From the NCBI GenBank assembly GCA_963711215.1, contig CAVQDH010000002.1:1176753-1240752 (forward strand): DNA of 64,000 nucleotides, given 5' to 3'. Positions 24,903 to 38,675 of this stretch are shown here, in pieces (the stretch's first letter is position 1; every line of letters begins with the position of its first letter). The notes under the pieces were generated by a model, which had not been told where the DNA came from, ran no database searches, and saw only the letters and a program-made list of their open reading frames with translations. Position numbers and translations under genes: made by a program. The DNA is from WHUA01 sp963711215 (GTDB lineage Bacteria; Pseudomonadota; Alphaproteobacteria; UBA8366).

Positions 24903-26198
24903 GTGTCGCTGGTGAACGATCGGAACGAGCAAGGCCGCGTGCCGGATATCGACGCCCTTCTCAAGGCGGAGGCGGAGCCCGCGCGCGGCTTCTTCAAGCG
25001 CCGTTATATGCTCTGGGCGGGCGCGGCCGTTGTCGTGCTTGCGGCAGGATACGCCATGCTGTCCGGATTCGGGGGCGACGGGCAGATCCGCTACCTCACC
25101 GAGCCGGCGACGCGTGGCGACCTCACGGTCACCGTCACGGCGACGGGCACCGTCCAGCCGACCAATACGGTCGACGTCTCGAGCGAGCTCTCCGGCGTCA
25201 TCCGCAAGGTGCTGGTCGATTATAACGACCAGGTAAAGGTGGGGCAGCCGCTGGCCGAGCTCGACACCGACAAGCTCAAGGCCGAGGTCGACCACGCGCG
25301 TGCGACGCTGAACGCGGCCAGCGCCAAGGTGAAGGAAGCTCAAGCCACTGTCGAGGAGCAGCGGCTCAACCTCGTGCGCAAGCAACACCTGCGGACCACG
25401 CAGGCGGGCTCGCAGCAGGATCTCGACGCGGCAAAGGCAACTTACGACCGCGCCGAGGCCACGCTCGCCAGCGCCCGCGCGCAGGTCGGCGTCGCCGAGG
25501 CCGATTTACGCTTGAACGAGACGAACCTGGCCAAGGCCTGCATCTGCTCGCCGGTCAATGGCGTCGTGCTCATGCGCAAGGTCGATCCCGGCCAGACCGT
25601 CGCGACCTCCTTTCAGGCGCCGGTCCTGTTCACCATCGCCGAGGATCTGAAGCAGATGGAGCTGCAGGTCGATATCGACGAGGCCGACGTCGGCAAGGTG
25701 CGCGAGGGGCAGGACGCGACCTTCACGGTGGACGCCTATCCCGACCGCAAGTTCCCGGCGCGCATCCAGCAACTCCGCTTCGGCTCCGAGCGCACCGAAG
25801 GCGTCGTCACCTACAAGGCGATCCTGGGCGTCGACAATGCCGATCTTTCGCTCCGGCCGGGCATGACCGCGACCGCGGAGATCGTCGTGCAGCAGGTGAA
25901 GAACGCGCTGCTCGTGCCCAACGCGGCGCTGCGGTTCAGCCCGCCGGCCGAGGAGGCTTCGAGCCGCGGGAACGGCTCGTTGCTGAGCCAAATTCTTCCG
26001 CGGCCGCCGAACTTCCGAAAGCCAAGCGAGCGCGAAGCGGCGGGGGCCAATCGGAGCGTCTGGGTCTTGCGGAACGGCGCGCCCGAAGCGGTGACGGTCG
26101 TCGTCGGCGCCTCGGACGGCGCGCGGACGGAGATCCTGAAAGGCGACATCGCACCGGCGCAGCCGGTGATCGTCGACGCGATGAAGGTCGGCAAATAG
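24903..26198 (+). CDS. Periplasmic adaptor (HlyD/MacA family)
   Basis: The 431-residue adaptor is anchored by one membrane helix (about 38-57). It has a split lipoyl/barrel-sandwich region ('VTATGTVQPTNTVDVSSELSGVIRKVLVDYNDQVKVGQPLAELDT') flanking a long coiled-coil hairpin (about 125-210), then beta-barrel and membrane-proximal parts ('LRPGMTATAEIVVQQ'). It would link the inner-membrane ABC pair encoded downstream to an outer-membrane channel; no TolC gene is nearby. Of several possible starts, GTG at 24903 is preferred because AGGAA lies nine bases upstream; TTG at 24894 is too close to it. Confidence 0.9.
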   Translation: MSLVNDRNEQGRVPDIDALLKAEAEPARGFFKRRYMLWAGAAVVVLAAGYAMLSGFGGDGQIRYLTEPATRGDLTVTVTATGTVQPTNTVDVSSELSGVIRKVLVDYNDQVKVGQPLAELDTDKLKAEVDHARATLNAASAKVKEAQATVEEQRLNLVRKQHLRTTQAGSQQDLDAAKATYDRAEATLASARAQVGVAEADLRLNETNLAKACICSPVNGVVLMRKVDPGQTVATSFQAPVLFTIAEDLKQMELQVDIDEADVGKVREGQDATFTVDAYPDRKFPARIQQLRFGSERTEGVVTYKAILGVDNADLSLRPGMTATAEIVVQQVKNALLVPNAALRFSPPAEEASSRGNGSLLSQILPRPPNFRKPSEREAAGANRSVWVLRNGAPEAVTVVVGASDGARTEILKGDIAPAQPVIVDAMKVGK

Positions 26199-26209
26199 GG
26201 AGCGGGCAG

Positions 26210-26929
26210 GTGGGAGACAGCGACGGCGCCGCCGCTCATCTGATCGAGTTCAAATCGGTGCGCAAGACCTACGGCGCAGGTCACGCGGCGGTCCATGCGC
26301 TTGCCGGCGTCGATCTCAGCATCGACGACGGCGCGTTCGTCGCGATCATGGGGCCGTCGGGCTCGGGCAAGTCGACCGCGATGAACATTCTCGGCTGCCT
26401 CGACGTGCCGACCTCGGGCGCGTTCCTGTTCATGGGCACCGACGTGGGCAAGCTGTCGCGCAATCAGCGCGCCCTGCTGCGGCGTCATTTCATCGGCTTC
26501 GTCTTTCAGGGCTTCAACCTGTTGCCGCGCACCAGCGCTGTCGAGAATGTCGAGTTGCCGCTGATCTATCGTGGCGTTCCCCTCGGCGAGCGCCGCCGGC
26601 GCGCGGTCGACGCCTTGGCGCGCGTCGGCCTGAAGGGGCGGGAAGCCCATTCCGCGAGCGAGCTTTCCGGCGGCCAGCAGCAGCGCGTCGCGATCGCGCG
26701 CGCCATCGTTACCGATCCGGTCATCCTGCTGGCCGACGAGCCGACCGGCAATCTCGACACGGCAACGAGCCGCGAGATCATGGATCTGCTGACCCGGCTC
26801 AACCGGCAGCAGGGTATCACCGTCATTATGGTGACCCACGAGCCGGACATGGCGGCCTATGCCGAGCGCATCATCCGCTTCGTCGACGGGCGCGTCGAGA
26901 GCAGCGGGCCCAACCTGGTGACGGCCTGA
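26210..26929 (+). CDS. MacB/LolD-like ABC transporter ATP-binding protein
   Basis: The 239-residue ATPase has Walker A 'GPSGSGKST', Q-loop 'FVFQGFNLLPRTSAVENVELPL', signature 'LSGGQQQRVAIARA' and Walker B 'ILLADEPTGNLD', typical of the LolD/MacB group. It starts with GTG, 11 bases after the adaptor gene. Its stop overlaps the permease start as TGATG. The three genes form a tripartite export system in which this ATPase drives mechanotransmission rather than direct transport. Confidence 0.93.
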   Translation: MGDSDGAAAHLIEFKSVRKTYGAGHAAVHALAGVDLSIDDGAFVAIMGPSGSGKSTAMNILGCLDVPTSGAFLFMGTDVGKLSRNQRALLRRHFIGFVFQGFNLLPRTSAVENVELPLIYRGVPLGERRRRAVDALARVGLKGREAHSASELSGGQQQRVAIARAIVTDPVILLADEPTGNLDTATSREIMDLLTRLNRQQGITVIMVTHEPDMAAYAERIIRFVDGRVESSGPNLVTA

Positions 26930-28140
26930 TGCTGCGCGAAGCAATCAAGCTCGCCCTGCAGGCCATCCGCCGGAACGCGTTCCGGTCCTTCCTGACCGTG
27001 CTCGGCATCGTGATCGGCGTCGGCGCGGTGATCGCGATGGTCACGATCGGCCGCGGCACCACGGCGAAGGTGACCACCGATCTGGCGAAGCTCGGCAGCA
27101 ACCTGCTGTTCGTGCGGCCGGGGCAGGCGACGATGGGGCTGGGCCGCGCACGGACGGACGCCAAGGCGTTCAAGGAGCGGGACGTGACCGCGCTACGCGG
27201 CCAGCTATACGGTGTCCGCGCGATCGCGCCGGTCGCCGCCCTCGGCCTGACGGCGGTCTTCGGCTCGGCCAACTGGCGGACCAACGTCACCGGCACGGAC
27301 AATTCCTATTTCGCGACGCAGGATTGGGGGCTGAAAGAGGGGCGGGAGTTCTTCGATTCCGAATTGCGCGCCGGCCGGGCGGTCTGCGTCATCGGCGAGA
27401 CGGTTCGCCGCGAGCTGTTCGGCGGCCTCGATCCGGTCGGCCAGCATATCCGGCTCAAGACGGTCGCCTGCGAAGTGATCGGGCTGCTCCAGCAACGGGG
27501 ACAATCGAGCTTCGGGACCGACCAGGACGATATCGTCCTCATTCCGCTCCGCACCTTTCAGCGGCGGATCGCCGGCAATACCGACGTGGCGACAATCTTC
27601 GTCTCCGCCGAGGACGGGGTCGAGACCTCGAAGGTTCAGGCGGATATCGAGCGGCTGATGCGCGAGCGGCGCAAGATCTCGGCCGGGGAAGACGACGACT
27701 TCTACGTGCGCGACATGCGCCAGGTCGTGGAGACGATGACCATGACCACGAAGCTCCTGACCGGGCTGCTGGGGTCGGTCGCCGCGGTGAGCCTGTTCGT
27801 CGGCGGCATCGGCATCATGAACATTATGCTGGTCTCAGTGACCGAGCGCACGCACGAGATCGGCATCCGGCTCGCTATCGGCGCGCTCGAGCGCCAGGTC
27901 CTGATCCAGTTCCTGGTCGAGGCGGTCGTGCTCTCGCTGTTCGGCGGCCTGGTCGGCATCCTGCTCGGCCTTACGCTCGCCGGCGCCGCCTCGCGCGGGC
28001 TGCAGATTCCCTTCGTCTTCGATCCCTGGATCGTGGTCGTGGCCTTTCTCTTCTCCGCCCTGGTCGGCGTCGTGTTCGGCTACGTGCCGGCCCGGCGGGC
28101 GGCGCGGCTGGACCCCATCGAGGCCTTGCGCCACGAATAG
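26929..28140 (+). CDS. MacB-like ABC transporter permease (FtsX family)
   Basis: The 403-residue permease has the MacB pattern: membrane helix 1 ('SFLTVLGIVIGVGAVIAMVTIGRGTTAKVT'), a large periplasmic domain of about 230 residues, then three helices in the FtsX domain, including 'FVGGIGIMNIMLVSVTERTHEIGIRLAIGA'. The C-terminus 'PARRAARLDPIEALRHE' is standard. Here ATPase and permease are separate genes rather than fused as in E. coli MacB. The substrate is unknown; related systems export macrolides, toxins, siderophores or peptides. Confidence 0.92.
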   Translation: MLREAIKLALQAIRRNAFRSFLTVLGIVIGVGAVIAMVTIGRGTTAKVTTDLAKLGSNLLFVRPGQATMGLGRARTDAKAFKERDVTALRGQLYGVRAIAPVAALGLTAVFGSANWRTNVTGTDNSYFATQDWGLKEGREFFDSELRAGRAVCVIGETVRRELFGGLDPVGQHIRLKTVACEVIGLLQQRGQSSFGTDQDDIVLIPLRTFQRRIAGNTDVATIFVSAEDGVETSKVQADIERLMRERRKISAGEDDDFYVRDMRQVVETMTMTTKLLTGLLGSVAAVSLFVGGIGIMNIMLVSVTERTHEIGIRLAIGALERQVLIQFLVEAVVLSLFGGLVGILLGLTLAGAASRGLQIPFVFDPWIVVVAFLFSALVGVVFGYVPARRAARLDPIEALRHE

Positions 28141-28180
28141 CGCCGCCTCGACTCAAAGCTCCCTTGATTTGATTGTTGGC

Positions 28181-28214
28181 GGCGCCCGTTTCTCCTAACA
28201 TTGACCCGGGCGCC
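28181..28214. terminator. Stem-loop after the efflux operon
   Basis: A perfect 8-bp stem (GGCGCCCG at 28181-28188, CGGGCGCC at 28207-28214) has an 18-base loop and starts 40 bases past the permease stop. No T-run follows, so it is only a likely terminator. The gltB promoter should lie between it and 28408. Confidence 0.4.
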
Positions 28215-28408
28215 TGCGTGTCTTCGGCGCATAGCTCGTAGATTGTATAGGCCTTTTCTCGCTAAAATTATGCGAGAGCACCCGTCATGCTCTTGTGAGT
28301 AGGCGGATATTTGATAAGTTACATCGCTTTGCCCGGCGCGGCGGAGGGTTGGTCCGCCATAAAACAATCAACGGAATGCCGCCGGGGGGGGACGAGTGAG
28401 GAAACGAC

Positions 28409-33079
<4,671 letters not shown>

Positions 33080-33080
33080 C

Positions 33081-34499
33081 ATGGGCAAGGTTACGGGTTT
33101 CCTCGAGATCGGGCGGCACGACCGCGGCTACGAGCCGGCGGGCGACCGGGTGCGGCACTTCCGCGAGTTCGTCATCCCGATGGAAACGAAGGCGGTCCAG
33201 CAGCAGGGCGCACGCTGCATGGACTGCGGCATTCCCTTCTGCCATCAGGGGTGCCCGGTCAACAACATCATCCCGGACTGGAACGATCTGGTGTATCGCG
33301 GCGACTGGCGCGCGGCGAGCGACGTGCTGCATTCGACCAATAATTTCCCGGAGTTCACCGGCCGCATCTGCCCGGCGCCCTGCGAAGAGGCGTGCACGCT
33401 CAACATCGACGACAATCCCGTCACCATCAAGACGATCGAATGCGCCATCGTCGACAGGGCCTGGCAAGAGGGCTGGCTTGCGCCGGAACCGCCGGAAAGG
33501 CGCACGGGCAAGCGGGTCGCGGTCGTCGGCTCGGGTCCCGCCGGGCTGGCCTGCGCGCAGCAGCTCGCGCGCGCCGGCCACGACGTGGTGGTCTACGAGA
33601 AGAACGCCAAGGTCGGCGGCTTGCTGCGCTACGGCATTCCCGACTTCAAGATGGGCAAGGAGATCATCGATCGCCGCGTCGCCCAGATGGAGGCGGAGGG
33701 CGTGCATTTCTGGACCGGCTGCGCGGTCGGCGCCGACGTGCCGGCGGCGCGGCTGATGGAGCAATTCGATGCCGTGGTGCTGGCCGGCGGTGCGGAGAAG
33801 GCGCGCGACCTGACCGTTCCCGGCCGCGAGCTCAAGGGCATCGAGTTCGCGATGGACTACCTGCCGCAGCAGAACCGGCGCATCGGCAAGGAGCCGTTGG
33901 GCGACGTGCCGGATATCCTCGCTGCGGGCAAGCATGTCATTGTGATCGGCGGCGGCGACACCGGCTCCGACTGCATCGGCACCGCCTTCCGCCAGGGCGC
34001 CGTCTCGGTGACGCAGCTCGAGATACTGCCGCGCCCGCCGGAGGTTCCGGACAAGGGCCTGACCTGGCCGCATTGGCCGTTGCGGCTGCGCACGTCGTCG
34101 TCCCAGGCCGAAGGCGCCGACCGCGACTGGAGCGTGGCCACCAAGAAGATGTCCGGCAAGAACGGGACGGTCACCAAGCTGCATGCGGTGCGGCTGGATG
34201 CGGCGCTGAAGGAGATTCCCGGCAGCGACTTCACGCTCAAGGCCGATCTCGTGCTCCTGGCGATGGGCTTCGTCCATCCCGTGCATGAGGGCATGATCCA
34301 GGAGCTTGGGCCCGCGCTCGACGGGCGCGGCAACGTCCAGGCCACGACCGAGGATTATCAGACCTCGATACCCCGGCTCTTTTCCGCCGGCGACATGCGG
34401 CGCGGGCAGTCGCTTGTCGTCTGGGCGATCCGCGAGGGCCGGCAATGCGCCCGCGCGGTCGACGAATTCCTCATGGGGTCTTCAATCCTGCCGCGTTGA
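33081..34499 (+). CDS. gltD: Glutamate synthase small subunit
   Basis: The 472-residue flavoprotein passes electrons from NADPH to the large subunit. Cysteines at 46, 49, 54 and 58 ('CMDCGIPFCHQGCP') and at 97, 101 and 105 ('CPAPCEEAC') hold the iron-sulfur clusters. FAD binds at 'VVGSGPAGLACAQQLARAG' and NADPH at 'VIGGGDTGSDCIGTAFRQGA'. The family C-terminus 'SAGDMRRGQSLVVWAIREGRQCARAVDEFLMG' is intact. The ATG at 33081 lies one base after the gltB stop; an in-frame upstream start at 33048 would overlap gltB and lacks similarity. Confidence 0.97.
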   Translation: MGKVTGFLEIGRHDRGYEPAGDRVRHFREFVIPMETKAVQQQGARCMDCGIPFCHQGCPVNNIIPDWNDLVYRGDWRAASDVLHSTNNFPEFTGRICPAPCEEACTLNIDDNPVTIKTIECAIVDRAWQEGWLAPEPPERRTGKRVAVVGSGPAGLACAQQLARAGHDVVVYEKNAKVGGLLRYGIPDFKMGKEIIDRRVAQMEAEGVHFWTGCAVGADVPAARLMEQFDAVVLAGGAEKARDLTVPGRELKGIEFAMDYLPQQNRRIGKEPLGDVPDILAAGKHVIVIGGGDTGSDCIGTAFRQGAVSVTQLEILPRPPEVPDKGLTWPHWPLRLRTSSSQAEGADRDWSVATKKMSGKNGTVTKLHAVRLDAALKEIPGSDFTLKADLVLLAMGFVHPVHEGMIQELGPALDGRGNVQATTEDYQTSIPRLFSAGDMRRGQSLVVWAIREGRQCARAVDEFLMGSSILPR

Positions 34500-34558
34500 A
34501 AAGAGGCTCGGATCGGCCGATTTCCGCGGCCGCGGGCGGTGCCTGGCCGGCCTCTTTT
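34499..34558 (+). terminator. Terminator of gltBD
   Basis: AAAAGAGGC at 34499-34507 pairs perfectly with GCCTCTTTT at 34550-34558, enclosing the palindrome CCGCGGCCGCGG (34524-34535). The closing T4 makes this a likely intrinsic terminator directly at the gltD stop. Confidence 0.6.
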
Positions 34559-34623
34559 AACGGCGTGGCGGGATACCCATGTAATGCCGAGCCTTTGCGA
34601 TGTCCTTCATGGGATGGTGTTCA

Positions 34624-35460
34624 ATGGTAAGGTCACGTTCCTTCGTTGCGGTTTCCCTGGTTACGGCGGCGTCACTCGCCGTTTCGTCCGTCGCCGTCGC
34701 CGGCCCGGTGCCGCCGGCCCTATCGGTCTATGGATCAAAAAGCCCGATGATCCAGCAGGTTGATGACTGGCACGGCAATCAGGAGAAAAAGCGGGTCCAA
34801 TGGGAGAGGAACTATCATGATCAGGGCGGCCCAGGAGGGAAAAACCAGGGGCCTAGTCATGGTCAAAGCCCCGGCTACGGCCAGAGCCAAAGCCAGGGCC
34901 ATGGTCAGAAAGGTCCTCAGCAGCCCGCCTACAAAGGCTCCCAGCCTGCCTACAAAGGCTCCCAGCCTAGCTACAAGGGCCCTGAGCACGGCGGGCGTCC
35001 GCCGCAGCGGACCGTCGTCGTCGTCCGGCCGGTACCGGCGGGGCCCCGCTATGCACCGCCGCCGTACCGCCGCGTCCAGTACCGCAATGTCTGGATCGTC
35101 CGTCCCTATGGACACTGGTATCCGGGCTACGGCTACTACTACAAGGACGACGCGGCCTATCACTTCCTCGCTTTCACCGCGATCACGCTCAGCCTTCTGA
35201 CCCTTCTCACGGTGGCGCAGCAGCGCGCGCAGGAGCAGGCGCAGATCGACGCGGCGACCGCGCCGGTCGGCTCCACCATCACGTGGAACGACGCCAATGC
35301 GGGCGGCAGCGTGGCGGTCCTGCGCGATGGGCATAGCTCCGACGGGCAGTATTGCCGCGAGTTCCAGCAGACGGTGACTGTCGGCGGCCGGAGCGAGCAG
35401 GCCTACGGCACCGCCTGTCAGCAGCCCGACGGCGCCTGGCATATCGTCAGCACGCAGTAA
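34624..35460 (+). CDS. Secreted protein with PAYKGSQ repeats and surface-antigen-like C-terminus
   Basis: A signal peptide ('VAVSLVTAASLAVSSVAVAG') is followed by a Gln/Gly/His-rich low-complexity region and three tandem PAYKGSQ-like repeats. A Pro/Arg/Tyr-rich part ('VVVVRPVPAGPRYAPPPYRRVQYRNVW') leads to a hydrophobic helix (about residues 183-205). The C-terminal domain 'GQYCREFQQTVTVGGRSEQAYGTACQQPDGAWHIV' resembles the small cysteine-containing domain of 17-kDa surface antigen and RT0821/Lpp0805-type surface proteins. It probably sits in the envelope, but its job is unknown. In-frame ATGs also exist at 34600 and 34609; 34624 gives the cleanest signal peptide. Confidence 0.75.
   Translation: MVRSRSFVAVSLVTAASLAVSSVAVAGPVPPALSVYGSKSPMIQQVDDWHGNQEKKRVQWERNYHDQGGPGGKNQGPSHGQSPGYGQSQSQGHGQKGPQQPAYKGSQPAYKGSQPSYKGPEHGGRPPQRTVVVVRPVPAGPRYAPPPYRRVQYRNVWIVRPYGHWYPGYGYYYKDDAAYHFLAFTAITLSLLTLLTVAQQRAQEQAQIDAATAPVGSTITWNDANAGGSVAVLRDGHSSDGQYCREFQQTVTVGGRSEQAYGTACQQPDGAWHIVSTQ
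34924..34983 (+). repeat. Three 21-base tandem repeats inside the secreted protein gene
   Basis: Units at 34924-34944 and 34945-34965 differ at one base; the third (from 34966) is diverged and partial. Each encodes PAYKGSQ, or PSYKGP in the last. Copy number could vary between strains. Confidence 0.8.
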
Positions 35461-35483
35461 CAGCGCTGTGCAATAGCGCGCGC

Positions 35484-37079
35484 CTAAGCGCCGACCACGA
35501 CCCCGGGGTTGAGAATGCCCCTGGGGTCGAGGCGGCGCTTGGCGTCGCTTAGCACGTCGCCGAACAGGGCGGGGCGCTGCATCTCGTACCATTTCTGATG
35601 GTCGCGCCCGACCGCATGGTGATGCGTGATCGTCCCGCCGTTGGCGATGATCGCATCCGACGCGGCCGCCTTGATCGCGCGCCATTGCGCCAGCATCGCG
35701 CCCGGCCGTCCCTGCGCGTGGAAGGCAAAGTAGGGCGCGGGCCCGTCCGGATAGGCATGGCTGAAGCGGCAGGAGACGACGCCGTCCTTGCCGGTCGTCT
35801 CGCGGATCGCGGTTTCGGTCGCCTCCTTGATCGCGTGGTAGAAGCCTTCGAAATGATCCCAGGTGACAGCCGTCTCGAAGGTATCGGAGATGATCCCGCG
35901 CGGCGTGAGTTGCTCGCGGTTATAGGGCATGCGGATGAAGGCGGTGCGCCAGGCGCCGACCGCGCCTTGCAGATGGGCGTCGGGATTGTCGCGCCAGGGC
36001 ACGTCGACCGCGCCGCCATGGTCGAGGCAGCATTGCTCGGCGCGCGCCATCCAGGCGTCGACCGGATGGTCGGATGATTCGAAGGAGACGACCATCAGCG
36101 TGAAGGATCCGTCGGCCGCGCCGTTCACCTTGAGCTCGACCCCGTCGACGATACGCACATTGGCCGGGTAAAGCCCGGCCTGCGCGACCGCGCGCACGGC
36201 GCCGGCCGCGGCGAAGAAATCGGCGAAGCGATAGCCGGCCGTCGCCTTGAAGCTGGGCCGGCCCTGCAGTCGCACCCCCGCTTCGGTGATGATGCCGAGC
36301 GCGCCTTCCGACCCCATGATGAAGCGGTCGGGGCTCGGCCCCGCGCCGGAGCCGGGCAGGCGGCGGGTGACGATACGGCCCGCCGGCGTCACCATCGTGA
36401 TGTTCTCGACCAGGTCGTCGATATGCGTGTAGAGGGTCGCGAAATGCCCGCCCGAGCGGGTCGCGATCCAGCCGCCGAGCGTCGATTGCTCGAAGGATTG
36501 CGGGAAGTGCCGCAGCGTCAGCCCGTGCGGCTTGAGCTGCGCCTCCAGCTCGGGCCCGCGCGCGCCGCCCTGGATCAGCGCGGCGCGCGAGACCGGGTCG
36601 ACCTCCAGCACCTTGTTGAGGCGCGACAGGTCGACCGTCACCACGCCCTTGTAGCCGATGACGTCCGGCGTGACGCCGCCGACGACCGACGAGCCCGCGC
36701 CGTAGGGGATGAGCGCTGCGCCCTTGTCGCCGGCCCAGTCGAACAGCGCGGCGATCTGCTTCTCGTCGGTGGGATAGGCGACGATGTCGGGCGCATGCGC
36801 GAAGTCGCGCGCGAAGATGCGGATCGAGTCCGGCTGCGACTGGCCGAAGGCGTGCAGGATGCGCTCGTAGGGATCGCTCGTGCAGATCGCCCTGAGGCGG
36901 CCGGGCGGCGCGAGGCGGGGCGCGGCGAGGGTGATGTCCTCGACGCACGGCACCGCGCTCTCGGCGGTGGGTGCAATGCCGAAGCCGCGGGCGAAGGTTT
37001 CGAGCAACGCCTCGGTCTCACCGCCGTCGAGCCCGTCGCCTTCGTAGCCCCAGCCCCAGAACTTCAGCTTCGGGGTCAT
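35484..37079 (-). CDS. FAD-binding oxidase, alkyl-DHAP synthase-like
   Basis: The 531-residue flavoenzyme has a PCMH-type FAD domain ('VAYPTDEKQIAALFDWAGDKGAALIPYGAGSSVVGGV', about 100-140) and a C-terminal cap. The opening 'LKFWGWGYEGDG' and the late 'ITHHHAVGRDHQKWY' (His triplet) match the alkyldihydroxyacetonephosphate synthase group rather than glycolate oxidase. In bacteria such proteins are often annotated as FAD-linked oxidases with unknown substrates, so ether lipid synthesis should not be assumed. It follows the MmgE/PrpD gene by 22 bases on the same strand and is convergent with the secreted protein gene. Confidence 0.87.
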   Translation of the reverse strand: MTPKLKFWGWGYEGDGLDGGETEALLETFARGFGIAPTAESAVPCVEDITLAAPRLAPPGRLRAICTSDPYERILHAFGQSQPDSIRIFARDFAHAPDIVAYPTDEKQIAALFDWAGDKGAALIPYGAGSSVVGGVTPDVIGYKGVVTVDLSRLNKVLEVDPVSRAALIQGGARGPELEAQLKPHGLTLRHFPQSFEQSTLGGWIATRSGGHFATLYTHIDDLVENITMVTPAGRIVTRRLPGSGAGPSPDRFIMGSEGALGIITEAGVRLQGRPSFKATAGYRFADFFAAAGAVRAVAQAGLYPANVRIVDGVELKVNGAADGSFTLMVVSFESSDHPVDAWMARAEQCCLDHGGAVDVPWRDNPDAHLQGAVGAWRTAFIRMPYNREQLTPRGIISDTFETAVTWDHFEGFYHAIKEATETAIRETTGKDGVVSCRFSHAYPDGPAPYFAFHAQGRPGAMLAQWRAIKAAASDAIIANGGTITHHHAVGRDHQKWYEMQRPALFGDVLSDAKRRLDPRGILNPGVVVGA

Positions 37080-37101
37080 GCGCCCATCTTAGGCCCTCGG
37101 C

Positions 37102-38472
37102 TTACCGGCCTACCAGCGCCATCATTTTCGCGAGCGAGCCCGGCGCCTCGAAGCCGCGGATCGCCTGATACAGCGCCTCGGTCTTCGCGGCGCCCAGCAT
37201 CGGCTCGACCAGGCCCTGGAACTTGACCAGCAGGTCGTCCCAATCCATCGGGTTGTCGGGATGCCCCAGCACGATGTCGGTCTGCTCCTTCACGACCTCG
37301 CCGCCTTCGAGATAGACGTCGAGATAGGCGGAATGCGGCGCCTGTCCCTGGACCGCCTCGAGCTCGACCAGCGGCACCAGCTCCATCACGCTCGCATCGC
37401 GCATCGTCGCCTCGGTGAAGTCGGTGTAGACCGCGCGATAGCCGCGCAGCCCCATCGAGATGCAGAAGGGGACGCTGAACTTGCCTTCGAGCGGGGTCTG
37501 CGGGTTGAGCTTGCCGGCGGTGACCAGCGCGTTCGGGTGCACGCGGGCCTTGACCTTGGTGATCTTCTTGCCGGCCACGCGCTCGGCGAGCTTGCGCGCG
37601 GTCTGGGTCGACGGCTGCGTCGCGCGGCAGCAAGCGAAGGGCTTGAAGCCATTGCCGAGCAGCCACCATGTCTCGTCGAAATCGAGCGCCGGCACCTCGA
37701 CCTCGCGGTTCTGGATGAAGGCGTCGAGCAGCCCTTTCTCCAGCTCGTAGAGCTGCGTCGCGGAGACGAAGCCGTTCTCGGCGAGTTGCGCGGAGAGAAT
37801 GCCGTCCATCGCCGCCTTGCCCGCGTGGAAGGGCTTCGAATCGGTGCCGAAGGAGCCGACCAGGCCGCCCGCGGTGGTCGCCGCGATGCCGAGCGCATAG
37901 GCGACCTTCTTTTCGTCATGGCCGAGCATGGCGCAGGCCGCCGCCGCGGCGCCGGTACGCCCGAAGACCGAGGTCGGATGCAGGCCGCGGCGCTGCAGGC
38001 TGCGCCCCACGCCGGGAGGGCCGCCGCCGCCGAGCCGCGCCATGACCTCGAAACCGGTGACGAAGCCGGAAAGCGCCTTTTGCTCGCTCAGCTCGTGATG
38101 CTCGGCCAGCGCCAGCGCCGTCGACCAGCAGGGGCCGCTCGGGTGGCCGGCGCCGCCCGGATGCGTGTCGTCATAGTCCATGGCATGCGCCATGGCGCCG
38201 TTGACGAGCGCGGCGAGGGCAGGCGCCGTCTTGCCGGCGAGGAAGATCTGCGCTTTGCCGGCGGCGCACCACGCCTCGGCGGTCTTCCGCGTGGCGACGG
38301 CGACGTTCTGCTCCGCCGCGCCGATGGCGCAGCCGGTATAGTCGAGCAGCGCCTTTTTGGCGGCGTCGACGATTTCCGGCGGAAAGTTGCGCTTGGCGGT
38401 GCCGGCGATATACGCCGTCAGCTGGTTGCCGCGCGTGTTCGTGCGGCCGTTGCTTGCCGGCTTCGTGTTCAT
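37102..38472 (-). CDS. MmgE/PrpD family protein
   Basis: The 456-residue protein belongs to the 2-methylcitrate dehydratase-like superfamily. Recognisable blocks are 'DYTGCAIGAAEQNVAVATRKTAEAW', 'NGAMAHAMDYDDTHPGGAGHPSGPCWSTALALAEH', and 'FGRTGAAAAACAMLGHDEKKVAYALGIAATTAGGL', with 'FKPFACCRATQPSTQTARKL' near residue 270. Family enzymes dehydrate or isomerise tricarboxylic acids (PrpD, aconitate decarboxylase, iminodisuccinate epimerase); the substrate here is unknown. It forms a two-gene unit with the FAD oxidase downstream. Confidence 0.88.
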   Translation of the reverse strand: MNTKPASNGRTNTRGNQLTAYIAGTAKRNFPPEIVDAAKKALLDYTGCAIGAAEQNVAVATRKTAEAWCAAGKAQIFLAGKTAPALAALVNGAMAHAMDYDDTHPGGAGHPSGPCWSTALALAEHHELSEQKALSGFVTGFEVMARLGGGGPPGVGRSLQRRGLHPTSVFGRTGAAAAACAMLGHDEKKVAYALGIAATTAGGLVGSFGTDSKPFHAGKAAMDGILSAQLAENGFVSATQLYELEKGLLDAFIQNREVEVPALDFDETWWLLGNGFKPFACCRATQPSTQTARKLAERVAGKKITKVKARVHPNALVTAGKLNPQTPLEGKFSVPFCISMGLRGYRAVYTDFTEATMRDASVMELVPLVELEAVQGQAPHSAYLDVYLEGGEVVKEQTDIVLGHPDNPMDWDDLLVKFQGLVEPMLGAAKTEALYQAIRGFEAPGSLAKMMALVGR

Positions 38473-38675
38473 GACAGTCCTCGCGATTTAAATTGGGCGG
38501 GTCGATAGTGGACCCAGTCTAGCCTATTGTCGCGCCGGGCGAAAATCGGGGCGGCGCGAAACGCGGCGAATGGCCCTGGCGCATGAAAGTGCCGGGGCGG
38601 AAAGGCTCGGGAGCTTCTTGGCGGCAGCAGTGCCGTCCGCCTCTCGTGCCGCCGGACGATGGCGGCGTCCGAGCG

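Noticed and set aside
34924..34983. A CRISPR-like array
   Set aside because: The repeats are contiguous with no spacers, are in frame and encode PAYKGSQ inside a secreted protein.
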